Source: Corynebacterium simulans (GTDB lineage: Bacteria > Actinomycetota > Actinomycetes > Mycobacteriales > Mycobacteriaceae). Taken from it: 64,000 nucleotides of DNA. This document shows positions 35,546 to 43,876 of the stretch, one piece after another. Both the position numbers and the translations under genes were made by a program. Under the pieces are notes generated by a model. The model was given only the letters and a program-made list of their open reading frames with translations. It ran no database searches and was not told where the DNA came from. The DNA lies in the NCBI RefSeq assembly GCF_001586215.1, contig NZ_CP014634.1:434001-498000 (forward strand), written 5' to 3'. The first letter of the stretch is position 1, and each line of letters starts with the position of its first letter.

Positions 35546-35861
35546 GGGTTCACTCAAGGACTTGAGACCTTGGCTTTCTTTCTCACCGCTCTCCAAAGGA
35601 GTCTTGCAATGACTACTCCAACCACTGGTCCAGAAGACACTGGATTCCAGAACAGCCCTCAGATGGCGTGGCCAGCGCAAAGCGCGGCGACGCCTGCCGA
35701 GACTCCAAAAGGCCGCAACACTCGGCATCATCGCGGTAATCATGTTCATCGCAGTGATTGGCTCCAGCATCAATGAGGCAACCGGCGGCGACACCACTGT
35801 CTCCAACAATGCGGATGGCGAGTCCGCAGATGGCCATACCGTCACGGGTTTGAGTGAACCC
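35546..35861. repeat. 12-bp inverted repeat flanking a small gene
   Basis: GGGTTCACTCAA at 35546-35557 is repeated in exact reverse complement (TTGAGTGAACCC) at 35850-35861, bracketing 316 bases that contain one small membrane-protein gene. The right copy overlaps the last codons of that gene. Confidence 0.5.
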
Positions 35862-35864
35862 TAG
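35609..35864 (+). pseudogene. Small single-TM protein gene with an apparent frameshift
   Basis: A strong AAAGGAG ribosome site precedes ATG 35609. The first frame gives a polar N-terminus (MTTPTTGPEDTGFQNS...) but soon loses sense; the frame one base later gives a convincing membrane segment, AATLGIIAVIMFIAVIGSS, and an acidic tail ending at TAG 35864. Removing one A from the AAAA run at 35707-35710 fuses them into an approximately 84-residue protein reading ...ETPKAATLGIIAV. So it is a +1 frameshift: a sequencing error, a phase-variable run or a recent pseudogene. A terminator follows directly, supporting a real gene. Confidence 0.6.
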
Positions 35865-35868
35865 CTTT

Positions 35869-35894
35869 AGGCTCGGCCTTTCAAGGCCGGGCCT
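35869..35894 (+). terminator. Intrinsic terminator of the frameshifted small gene
   Basis: Twelve-base arms with one G-U pair (AGGCTCGGCCTT 35869-35880, AAGGCCGGGCCT 35883-35894) with a TC loop, followed by TTCGCGTTCTTTCT. Confidence 0.7.
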
Positions 35895-36088
35895 TTCGCG
35901 TTCTTTCTGGGCTTCTAGATGGCAAATCCGCTTGTTATGAGCCGCGACAACTGTAAAAGTCGCTGACAGCTGAGGAATGGAGTTTGTCATCTAGTTTTAC
36001 CGTCTGGGTATGTGCCGTCAGCGGCCCTTGAGCGTGTGCCTGCAGCTGCCGCAAGCCCACGACCAAGGCATAAACAAAAGCCTCAAGA

Positions 36089-36109
36089 CACCATCCAAAA
36101 GGAATGATG
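36089..36109 (-). terminator. Possible terminator after the tRNA(UAA) gene
   Basis: On the minus strand CATCATTCC pairs with GGATGGTG across a TTTT loop with one bulge and one G-U pair; further downstream comes GAGGCTTTTGTTT. It lies 19 bases past the tRNA 3' end. Confidence 0.35.
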
Positions 36110-36127
36110 CCTCGAGACCTCACACGG

Positions 36128-36201
36128 TGCCCCCACTGGGACTCGAACCCAGACTGAATTGATTTTAAGTCAACTGCCTCTGCCGATTGGGCTATGGGGG
36201 C
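36128..36201 (-). tRNA. tRNA with anticodon UAA (Leu by anticodon), short variable arm
   Basis: The minus strand folds as a 74-base cloverleaf: acceptor GCCCCCA/TGGGGGC with discriminator A, D-stem GCC/GGC, anticodon stem GTTGA/TCAAT with loop CTTAAAA (positions 34-36 = TAA), and T-stem CTGGG/CCCAG with loop TTCGAGT. CCA is not encoded. The anticodon reads UUA (Leu), and A73 fits Leu, but the variable region is only five bases, whereas bacterial tRNA-Leu is normally class II with a long variable arm. It lies downstream of ppx on the same strand. Confidence 0.85.
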
Positions 36202-36219
36202 TTGGTGCGGTTCTATTTT

Positions 36220-36258
36220 AAGCCACCCCGTCAGCACTGCTGCGCAATAGGGTGGCTT
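36220..36258. repeat. Hairpin between ppx and the tRNA gene
   Basis: A perfect 9-bp inverted repeat (AAGCCACCC 36220-36228, GGGTGGCTT 36250-36258). No U-run follows on the minus strand, so it may be a processing or stability element between the ppx message and the tRNA. Confidence 0.5.
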
Positions 36259-36270
36259 CAGTGCGAATCG

Positions 36271-37227
36271 CTAGAGGTCAGCGGCGATGCCGGCGACGAT
36301 TCCGTCGAGGATATCCTTCTCGCTGATAAAGAATGAAGAGGCGTCGCTGTTGCGCTCAATCATCTTGATGATGCCCTCGACAGCCACCGAGCCACCGCCG
36401 ATTACGTCAGCGCGGCCTGGGTGGATGACTGGGTTGAGCGCACGGGTAGCCGAAGGCTTCCCCATCAGCTGGCGCGTGAGCACTCGCAGCGCATCAAAAC
36501 GCAGCTCCGAGCCATGGATTGCATCGGGGTCATAGCTTTCCAGGCCTTGTGCCAAAGCAGACAGCGTGGTGAAGGTACCCGCGCAGCCAACGAAAGTCTT
36601 GGCCGAGGAAATCGGCACAATCTTTTCAACTTCCTGCATGCGCTCTTCCACGTAATCTTCCGCGATTTCGATCTCAGAATCCGTTGGAGGATCTGTGCGC
36701 ATGATGCGCTCTGTCAGGCGCACGCAGCCCATCTGCGCGGAATGCGCGCCGAGAATGTCACCGTCGATAGTTCCGACGACGAATTCCGTCGAGCCGCCGC
36801 CTAAGTCGATAACGCAGTATGGCCCGCGCTCAGAACGCAGGTCCGCCACTGCCCCCTTGAAGGACAGCAGAGCTTCTTCTTCACCGGTGATGACCTCAGC
36901 CTTGGCACCGGATTCGATCTGGCCCAGCAGCTGCGCCGTCATTTCGAAGAACTCGTCCTGGTTCTTCGCATCGCGGGTAGCAGACGTTGCCACCATGCGT
37001 ACGCGCTGAACCTTCTCAAACTTCATCTGCTTTACGTAGCCCTCCAGCGCCACGCGGGTGCGCTCAAGGGCCTCTGGTGCAAACTCGCCCGTGGCATCTA
37101 CGCCCTGCCCCAGACGCACGATTTCCATGGTGCGGACGATATCGCGAATCTTGCCGTCAGCTTGTACTTCACTAATGAGCAGACGAATCGAGTTGGTGCC
37201 GCAATCCACCGCAGCGACGCGAGTCAT
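36271..37227 (-). CDS. ppx: Exopolyphosphatase / pppGpp phosphatase (Ppx/GppA family)
   Basis: A 318-residue sugar-kinase/actin-fold phosphatase. The phosphate-1 motif VAAVDCGTNSIRLLI is at the N-terminus, and the phosphate-2 motif YCVIDLGGGSTEFVVG near residue 140; GCVRLTER and FVGCAGTFTTLSALA are also typical. The length of about 320 matches the short actinobacterial Ppx1/Ppx2 enzymes that lack the HD domain. It degrades polyphosphate from chain ends, or hydrolyses pppGpp. It is the last protein gene of an eno-ftsB-DUF501-ppx array. A PPK2 kinase elsewhere in the window (58266) acts on the same polymer. Confidence 0.93.
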   Translation of the reverse strand: MTRVAAVDCGTNSIRLLISEVQADGKIRDIVRTMEIVRLGQGVDATGEFAPEALERTRVALEGYVKQMKFEKVQRVRMVATSATRDAKNQDEFFEMTAQLLGQIESGAKAEVITGEEEALLSFKGAVADLRSERGPYCVIDLGGGSTEFVVGTIDGDILGAHSAQMGCVRLTERIMRTDPPTDSEIEIAEDYVEERMQEVEKIVPISSAKTFVGCAGTFTTLSALAQGLESYDPDAIHGSELRFDALRVLTRQLMGKPSATRALNPVIHPGRADVIGGGSVAVEGIIKMIERNSDASSFFISEKDILDGIVAGIAADL

Positions 37228-37267
37228 GTAATACCTGCCTTCTTGGTCTCAGCCTTACCTGGAAATA

Positions 37268-37816
37268 CTATTCAGCGTTAGAGAAATCGAACTGGCTCAG
37301 ATCAATGCCCAGGTCGTTGACGCTCGGCCAGTCCTCCGGAATTGCGGTACCGCGCAAGCGACCATGGTCCGCAGCCATCGCCACCGCTTCGGTGCCTAGA
37401 CGGAAATGCTGTGGTCCTTCAGCCAGCGCATAAGCAATCAGCACGTGCAGGCACTTCACGCGATCTGGCATACCCCCACCTGAGAAAGTGGTACCTAGGT
37501 CTTCAATAGCGTTGCGCTTTTCCAAGAAGTACTCATGGGCACGCTCGTAATCTTCTGCCAGCTCTTTATCTTCAGCTAGGCGGGCCTCCATCCACTTCAT
37601 CACGTGCGCAACCTCAAGGCGGGAAGCCTCAGCGGTAAGACGTGGGTCGGTCAGATAGTACAACGTAGGAAATGGAGTTCCATCCGGTAGCTTCGGCGCC
37701 GTCTTCACCACAGCCGGCTGGCCATCTGGAGTGCGGTAAGCGATGTCGAGCACTCCGCGGGGCGCGCGGCCGAGTTGCTCTTTAACGATTTCTAGGTCTG
37801 CATCATTGACGGTCAT
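37268..37816 (-). CDS. DUF501 domain-containing protein
   Basis: A 182-residue cytoplasmic protein of the DUF501 family, always found between ftsB and ppx in actinobacteria as far as I recall. Conserved blocks: QLGRAPRGVLDIAYR near the start, PTLYYLTDPRLTAEASRLE, and GGGMPDRVKCLHVLIAYAL. The cysteine and histidine in RVKCLHVL could be catalytic or metal-binding, but no activity is known. It is in one transcriptional array with ftsB upstream (93-base gap) and ppx downstream (40-base gap). Confidence 0.88.
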   Translation of the reverse strand: MTVNDADLEIVKEQLGRAPRGVLDIAYRTPDGQPAVVKTAPKLPDGTPFPTLYYLTDPRLTAEASRLEVAHVMKWMEARLAEDKELAEDYERAHEYFLEKRNAIEDLGTTFSGGGMPDRVKCLHVLIAYALAEGPQHFRLGTEAVAMAADHGRLRGTAIPEDWPSVNDLGIDLSQFDFSNAE

Positions 37817-37909
37817 GGCAGCTATTGTCTCATGCCGCAGCGCATTTGCGGTGCATAGGATTCACCGCGCCTTCATAAAGGCTTTTAGCCGGGCTAATTA
37901 CGGTACGCG

Positions 37910-38503
37910 TTACTGGGCAGCTGGCGGGTTTTCAGGGCCCGCGCTTGGCGACGCCGGGGTTACCGGCAGGCTGCCCGGGTTTGCGTTGGTCGAGCCCGTG
38001 GCGCTGACGTCTTCATCTTCTGCGATGGAGCCCCACAGGATTTCGTACCACGGACGCTCATCGACGTCGTCAAGCTTGTTCGTGGTGACCGTGCTGTCCG
38101 GATTCATTCGGCGATCCATGATGCGATAAGCGGTCTCGCCCTCCGCGATGACGCCGAAGCGGCGGCGCGCTTCCTGCTCGAGGTAATCCTCCGACTTGTA
38201 TTTATCGATCTCGTTGAGAAGCTCTTTTTTTTGGGCCTGCTTAGCAGCGATGGAATGTTGCAGGCGCGCAGTTTCAGAGCGTACGTGGTAGTAATTACGC
38301 AGCGGCACGGCGATGGTCAGCAACACGATGAGGACCACCACGAGGATGACGCTGAGACCAACAATGTCCATACGGCCCATGCGTTCGCCGCGTGCCTTCT
38401 GTGTCTTCTTGGCTTTGGCTGCAGCCTCTCGCTGGGTAGCAGCGCGCGAGACCACGGGGACGGTGGTCCGGGATTTCTTCGAAGTGTGGTTCTCGCGTGC
38501 CAT
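37910..38503 (-). CDS. ftsB: Septum formation initiator, FtsB/DivIC family
   Basis: A 197-residue bitopic divisome protein. A basic N-terminus of about 45 residues (rich in Lys, Arg, Ala) precedes one membrane segment (MDIVGLSVILVVVLIVLLTIAVPL), then a coiled coil (SETARLQHSIAAKQAQKKEL) and the family block LEQEARRRFGVIAEGETAYRIM. The C-terminal 40 residues are Pro/Ala/Ser-rich. FtsB links FtsQ and FtsL to septal wall synthesis. It follows eno as in other actinobacteria. Confidence 0.9.
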   Translation of the reverse strand: MARENHTSKKSRTTVPVVSRAATQREAAAKAKKTQKARGERMGRMDIVGLSVILVVVLIVLLTIAVPLRNYYHVRSETARLQHSIAAKQAQKKELLNEIDKYKSEDYLEQEARRRFGVIAEGETAYRIMDRRMNPDSTVTTNKLDDVDERPWYEILWGSIAEDEDVSATGSTNANPGSLPVTPASPSAGPENPPAAQ

Positions 38504-38582
38504 AGGGTTTCTATCCTAGCGGCGCGAGCTTATTGAAACGGGTGACGCGCGTGTGAATGAAGTAAATTCTCACAAATTAAAA

Positions 38583-38658
38583 GGCCGCCTTCTCAAAGCT
38601 CCCGCCACCTACGTTTGAAAACCAAGGGTAGGTAGCGAGGGACCTTGAAGAGGCGACC
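38583..38658 (-). terminator. Long terminator-like hairpin after eno
   Basis: On the minus strand GGTCGCCTCTTC and GAGAAGGCGGCC can pair over most of their length, enclosing a second inverted pair (CTACCTAC / GTAGGTGG). The outer stem is followed by TTTTTAATTT. Read-through to ftsB probably still occurs or ftsB has its own promoter. Confidence 0.55.
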
Positions 38659-38681
38659 TAACTAAAACCAGCGCGAGGGGT

Positions 38682-40067
<1,386 letters not shown>

Positions 40068-40101
40068 CTATGTCACATACTTGCCTAAAAAGTTGGCTTT
40101 T

Positions 40102-40893
40102 CTAAGAAGAAGCAGGCTGCGGAATCGAATATGAGTTGGCAGCAGCGGCAACGCGTTCCAGATAGTCCCTGGACTGGTTGTAATTGAGGATGCCAGCCTC
40201 CCAGTCTTCAGACTTGTCCATGTTGCGCCCGCCGAAGCAAAGCAAGGCCGCCGCGCCGAGGGCGGCATCATCGATCTGATTGGGATCTGCTACTCCATCA
40301 CCGTTGGCATCGCGGCCCACGTGGGACCACGAGGAAGGAATGAACTGCAACGGCCCGACGGCGCGATCAAACTCAGCGTCGCCATCGATTTGGCCATCAT
40401 CCGTGTCCGGGGTATGAGCGGTACCGTTCGAGCCGTCGAGAGCAATGCCGATAATCGGCGGATCTGGGTACCCATTTTCATCCAGCTTGGAGGGGCGCAG
40501 CCAATTGCCGTTGTAGGTGCCATGGCGGGTTTCTACCCAACCCAGACCGGCCAGAGTATTCCATCGCAGGTTGCATTCAGGCCACGCATCGCGGGCGATG
40601 AGCTCGGCGTTGCCATAAGCACGTAGCGCCTGGCCGGAGATTCCTGTCTGCGATTCCAACTGGGAGGACCAATAAGAAAGCTTGTCCGCGGTGCGCCCTT
40701 CCGAATGAACGTCAATGTTAGGAACTTCCATGCCAGCAATCGGCGGCATCGCCTGCGGAACGGGCCGCAGCGGTTTCAAGGTTGCAGGCTTGCCTAGGGC
40801 AGAAAGCACCCAGCCCACGAGAGAAACCACAACGACGACAGCGAGGACTGCGGCCAGGCCGCAGCCCCCGAGTTTCCGCAGCCGCTTAGTCAT
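40102..40893 (-). CDS. Membrane-anchored lytic transglycosylase (LpqU-like)
   Basis: A 263-residue exported protein with an N-terminal membrane segment (GCGLAAVLAVVVVVSLVGWVL). The C-terminal domain is an SLT-type murein transglycosylase: WNTLAGLGWVETRHGTYNG holds the catalytic glutamate in GxxExxHG, followed by RAVGPLQFIPSSW and DANGDGVADPNQIDDAALGAA. The position upstream of eno matches LpqU (Rv1022) of mycobacteria. A cysteine in GGCGL at the start of the hydrophobic segment is too early for a normal lipobox, so a plain anchor is more likely. Start is ATG 40893. Confidence 0.88.
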   Translation of the reverse strand: MTKRLRKLGGCGLAAVLAVVVVVSLVGWVLSALGKPATLKPLRPVPQAMPPIAGMEVPNIDVHSEGRTADKLSYWSSQLESQTGISGQALRAYGNAELIARDAWPECNLRWNTLAGLGWVETRHGTYNGNWLRPSKLDENGYPDPPIIGIALDGSNGTAHTPDTDDGQIDGDAEFDRAVGPLQFIPSSWSHVGRDANGDGVADPNQIDDAALGAAALLCFGGRNMDKSEDWEAGILNYNQSRDYLERVAAAANSYSIPQPASS

Positions 40894-41096
40894 GAATGCC
40901 AATCATAATGACTCCCCTAGCCACTTCCCGAACTGACACTACGGCCCCCACTCCCCTTCCAGAAATTTAACAGTAAGCAACAAGAAGTTATGTCAGGCCT
41001 TTCACTACTGCACCATCTTTAACATTTTGCGCTACAGTAACAAGGTCAGGTTTCACGCCTGCCCCTGCACCGCACACCTTAAAAAGGAGCCTTTCC

Positions 41097-41540
41097 ATGT
41101 CCCTTCGCCGTTACGCCGCTGCCACCGCCGCAGCGCTTAGCCTTTCCCTCGCCGCCCCAGCTGCAGCACAGGCTCAAGACCTCAGCTTCTTGGGCGACCT
41201 TAACAATGTCGCCACGCAGCTCATTAGCGGCGCCGACTGCGGCACCGTTCGCACCACGCTGACTGTCATCGATCAAAACACCGAAGGCGTGCTCTTTAAC
41301 GAGAACACCACCCGCAACCAGCTCGCTCACAACCTGCAGAACCTTGGCGGCAACGCGAACGCACAGGTCTCCCCGCTGACCATCGCAGCTGTGAAGTACT
41401 CCGGGCTAACCGCAGACCGCGCCCTGGCCTGCGGCATCGTCAAGCAGGACAACATCCTCACTGGCGGTACTGGATTGTCCTCCAAGATCTCGGACTATGC
41501 TCCGACGCTCTCGTCCATGCTGAACCTGCCGAAGCTCTAA
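41097..41540 (+). CDS. Small secreted protein of unknown function
   Basis: A 147-residue exported protein: RRYAAATAAALSLSLAAPAAAQA is a Sec signal peptide with a probable AQA cleavage site near residue 26. The mature part (about 120 residues) has two cysteines (GADCGTV and LACGIVK) that may form a disulfide, and ends in LSSMLNLPKL. An AAAGGAGCC ribosome site precedes ATG 41097. It is convergent with mazG with only 22 bases between stops. No family recognised. Confidence 0.78.
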   Translation: MSLRRYAAATAAALSLSLAAPAAAQAQDLSFLGDLNNVATQLISGADCGTVRTTLTVIDQNTEGVLFNENTTRNQLAHNLQNLGGNANAQVSPLTIAAVKYSGLTADRALACGIVKQDNILTGGTGLSSKISDYAPTLSSMLNLPKL

Positions 41541-41562
41541 GGAACTTCAGAAGAATTTCCGG

Positions 41563-42189
41563 CTAGTCCAAGGCCTGCGACTTTTCGCGGGCCTTTCCTT
41601 CTGCCCACAACTGCTCCTGCCGCTCAATCGCAACAAGCTCATTCGTTCCATCAAAGAGATAGGGCGCACGGGAGCGCAGCTTCGCCACGAAGGAATCCGC
41701 GACGTCGTCAAGCGTGAATGCTCCGCGCCGCGAGGCTAGCTCGGCATGAAAGAGAACTTGTAGCAGGACGTCGCCAAGCTCGCCGCGCATGTGCTCATCG
41801 CCTGCCTGGGAACGTACGGATTCGGCAAATTCCGCGGATTCTTCGGCGAGATAAGGCAACAGACTCTCGTGAGTTTGGGCACGTTCCCACTCGCCAATCC
41901 GCACTGCCTGGGCCATTGCAGTACGCGCCTGAAACATCGGATCTTTGCGCGACTCTGCTTCGATAAGACGCTCGCCAGCATCCAGCCTTGCAACGACTTC
42001 CGGTTCGTGCGCATCAGTGGAAACCAGCAGGCCAACGCCCATTGGGTCCTCTCCTTTTAGGAGATCGCTAAAGTTCCATCGCACGCGCACTGGAACCTCA
42101 CCGGTGAAGCTAACAGGGCCCAAAAGCGCCCCATGTGCCTCCATCGGAATCAGCGTGGGCCAGCGTTCATCGAGCAACAGAACAGTCAT
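41563..42189 (-). CDS. mazG: MazG-family nucleoside triphosphate pyrophosphohydrolase
   Basis: A 208-residue protein. Residues about 100-190 carry one MazG domain with the metal-binding helices LPYLAEESAEFAESV and MRGELGDVLLQVLFHAELA (ExxE and ExxD motifs). The N-terminal 95 residues are a variable domain (LLDERWPTLIPMEAHGALLG) also present in mycobacterial MazG. The enzyme removes non-canonical or oxidised NTPs. The mycobacterial protein is longer, so this one lacks the distal part. Start ATG 42189 (MTVLLLDERW) was preferred over the TTG-led longer frame. It lies next to mfd with an APC permease between, as expected for the block. Confidence 0.85.
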   Translation of the reverse strand: MTVLLLDERWPTLIPMEAHGALLGPVSFTGEVPVRVRWNFSDLLKGEDPMGVGLLVSTDAHEPEVVARLDAGERLIEAESRKDPMFQARTAMAQAVRIGEWERAQTHESLLPYLAEESAEFAESVRSQAGDEHMRGELGDVLLQVLFHAELASRRGAFTLDDVADSFVAKLRSRAPYLFDGTNELVAIERQEQLWAEGKAREKSQALD

Positions 42190-42259
42190 GGCCACAAAGT
42201 ATAGGGCAGTTTAGTAATCAGGTTTTAAATGCTGACTTCGCTCCGTGGCTTTTGCGGGG

Positions 42260-42265
42260 TATTTT
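42260..42265 (+). promoter_or_regulatory. Possible -10 element of a leaderless permease message
   Basis: TATTTT is followed by six bases and ATG 42272; no ribosome site is present. Confidence 0.45.
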
Positions 42266-42271
42266 AGTCGC

Positions 42272-43771
42272 ATGACCTCCACTACTTCCTCCCCGGCGAA
42301 CGCCGAGTCATCGGGTAATCACACGGTGACTCTGTGGACTCTCGTCGCCTTGATTATCGGCTCCACCGTGGGCAGTGGAATATTCTCGCTTCCTCAAAAC
42401 ATCGCCTCGGTTGCAGGTCCCGGCGCAATGCTCATCGGTTGGCTCATCGCCGGCGTGGGCATGCTCTCTGTCGCGTTCGTGTTCCAGTACTTGGCGCACC
42501 GCAAGCCGCACCTCGACTCCGGCGTGTACTCCTACGCCCGCGCGGGCCTAGGTGATTTCATCGGTTTTACCGCAGGCTGGGGCTACTGGATTGGCTCCGT
42601 AATCGCGCAGGTGGGGTATGCCACGCTCTTTTTTAACACCTTGGGCCACTATGTGCCGCTTTTCGACGCCGATCATCGCTGGGCCTCCGCCATCGCAGTG
42701 TCGGTAATGTCTTGGGCCATTTTTGCAGTTTTGGCAGGCGGCATTAAGCAGGCCGCTGTGATGAACATGGTGACCTCGATTGCCAAGATCGTCCCTATTT
42801 TGGCTTTCGTAGTCTTCATCGCGTTCCTCGGCTTTAGCTGGGACAAGTTCACTTTTGATTTCTGGGGCAAGGATTCCGGCTCAACCGTCTTTGAGCAGAT
42901 TCAGGGCATCATGCTCTACACCGTGTGGGTATTCATCGGTGTCGAAGGTGCCTCCGTCTACTCCAAGCAGGCCCGCTCCCGCAAGGACGTCGGCCGTGCC
43001 ACCGTCATCGGTTTCTTCTCCGTGCTGGCGCTTTTGGTTTCGGTCTCCACCTTGTCATTCGGTGTGCTCTCCCAAGCTGAACTGGCAGCATTGCCGGATA
43101 ACTCCATGGCTTCCGTATTAGAAGCTGTCGTCGGCCCATGGGGCGCGGCTTTTATCTCCATCGGCCTCTGCCTTTCGGTGTTGGGCGCTTACGTGTCTTG
43201 GCAGATGCTGTGTGCTGAACCCATCGTAATGATGGCTATCGACGGCCTGCTGCCACGCAAGATCGGCACCATCAACGTGGCCGGCGCCCCATGGGTAGCG
43301 CAGCTTATCTCCACCTTTGTTATCCAGGTCTTCATCATCGTCTTCTTCTTGAATGAGACTTCATATAACGCCATGGTGCAGCTGGCCACCATCATGTACC
43401 TGCTGCCTTATATCTTCACCTCGCTCTACCTGCTTTTACTGGGTATCCGCGGCAAGGGCCTTTCGCACCCGCACGCAGGTGTGAAGTTCGATCTTTCGGG
43501 CCCGGAAATCTCGAAGCGGGAAAACCGCCGTCATATCGTCATCGGCGCCATCGCGTTCGCTTACTCGCTGTGGCTTATCTACGCCGCCGACCTGGTTTAT
43601 GTCTTGCTCGGTGCGCTCGCTGTTATTCCAGGTCTTATCCCTTACGTGGGAACGCGCCTGTATAAGAAGGAGCGCGTCTTCAACTCCTTCGAGTGGTGCG
43701 TCGTGGCCATCGTCTTCATCGGCGCAATCGCCGCTCTGTGGGGATTGGCAAGCGGCAAGCTCTCGCTTTAA
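42272..43771 (+). CDS. APC-superfamily amino acid permease (basic amino acid/polyamine antiporter type)
   Basis: A 499-residue membrane protein with about 12-13 hydrophobic segments. The first segment contains LIIGSTVGSGIFSLPQNIA, the conserved GSGIF substrate loop of APC transporters, followed by PHLDSGVYSYARAGLGDFIGF and the GVEGASVYSKQAR loop in segment 6-7. These features fit the APA/ArcD-LysI branch that exchanges arginine, ornithine, lysine or agmatine; the exact substrate is not determinable. ATG 42272 lies six bases after a TATTTT box, suggesting leaderless transcription. A bidirectional terminator separates it from mfd. Confidence 0.88.
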   Translation: MTSTTSSPANAESSGNHTVTLWTLVALIIGSTVGSGIFSLPQNIASVAGPGAMLIGWLIAGVGMLSVAFVFQYLAHRKPHLDSGVYSYARAGLGDFIGFTAGWGYWIGSVIAQVGYATLFFNTLGHYVPLFDADHRWASAIAVSVMSWAIFAVLAGGIKQAAVMNMVTSIAKIVPILAFVVFIAFLGFSWDKFTFDFWGKDSGSTVFEQIQGIMLYTVWVFIGVEGASVYSKQARSRKDVGRATVIGFFSVLALLVSVSTLSFGVLSQAELAALPDNSMASVLEAVVGPWGAAFISIGLCLSVLGAYVSWQMLCAEPIVMMAIDGLLPRKIGTINVAGAPWVAQLISTFVIQVFIIVFFLNETSYNAMVQLATIMYLLPYIFTSLYLLLLGIRGKGLSHPHAGVKFDLSGPEISKRENRRHIVIGAIAFAYSLWLIYAADLVYVLLGALAVIPGLIPYVGTRLYKKERVFNSFEWCVVAIVFIGAIAALWGLASGKLSL

Positions 43772-43790
43772 GCAAGACAACTGCATAGAT

Positions 43791-43839
43791 AAGTACTCCC
43801 TACCGGCTCGGCTTCACGCTGGGCCTGTAGGGAGTACTT
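43791..43839. terminator. Bidirectional terminator between permease and mfd
   Basis: A perfect 13-bp stem (AAGTACTCCCTAC 43791-43803, GTAGGGAGTACTT 43827-43839) followed on the plus strand by TTCTGC. It lies between two convergent genes. Confidence 0.7.
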
Positions 43840-43876
43840 TTCTGCTAGGACAGTGCTCTGCAGGTGAAAAAGGGCC

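Noticed and set aside
35383..35565. 60-codon frame upstream of the frameshifted small gene
   Set aside because: No ribosome site, unlikely composition, and the 12-bp repeat cuts through its end.
35865..36127. tRNA-derived attachment site of an integrated element
   Set aside because: No second copy of the tRNA 3' end and no integrase gene were found in the window.
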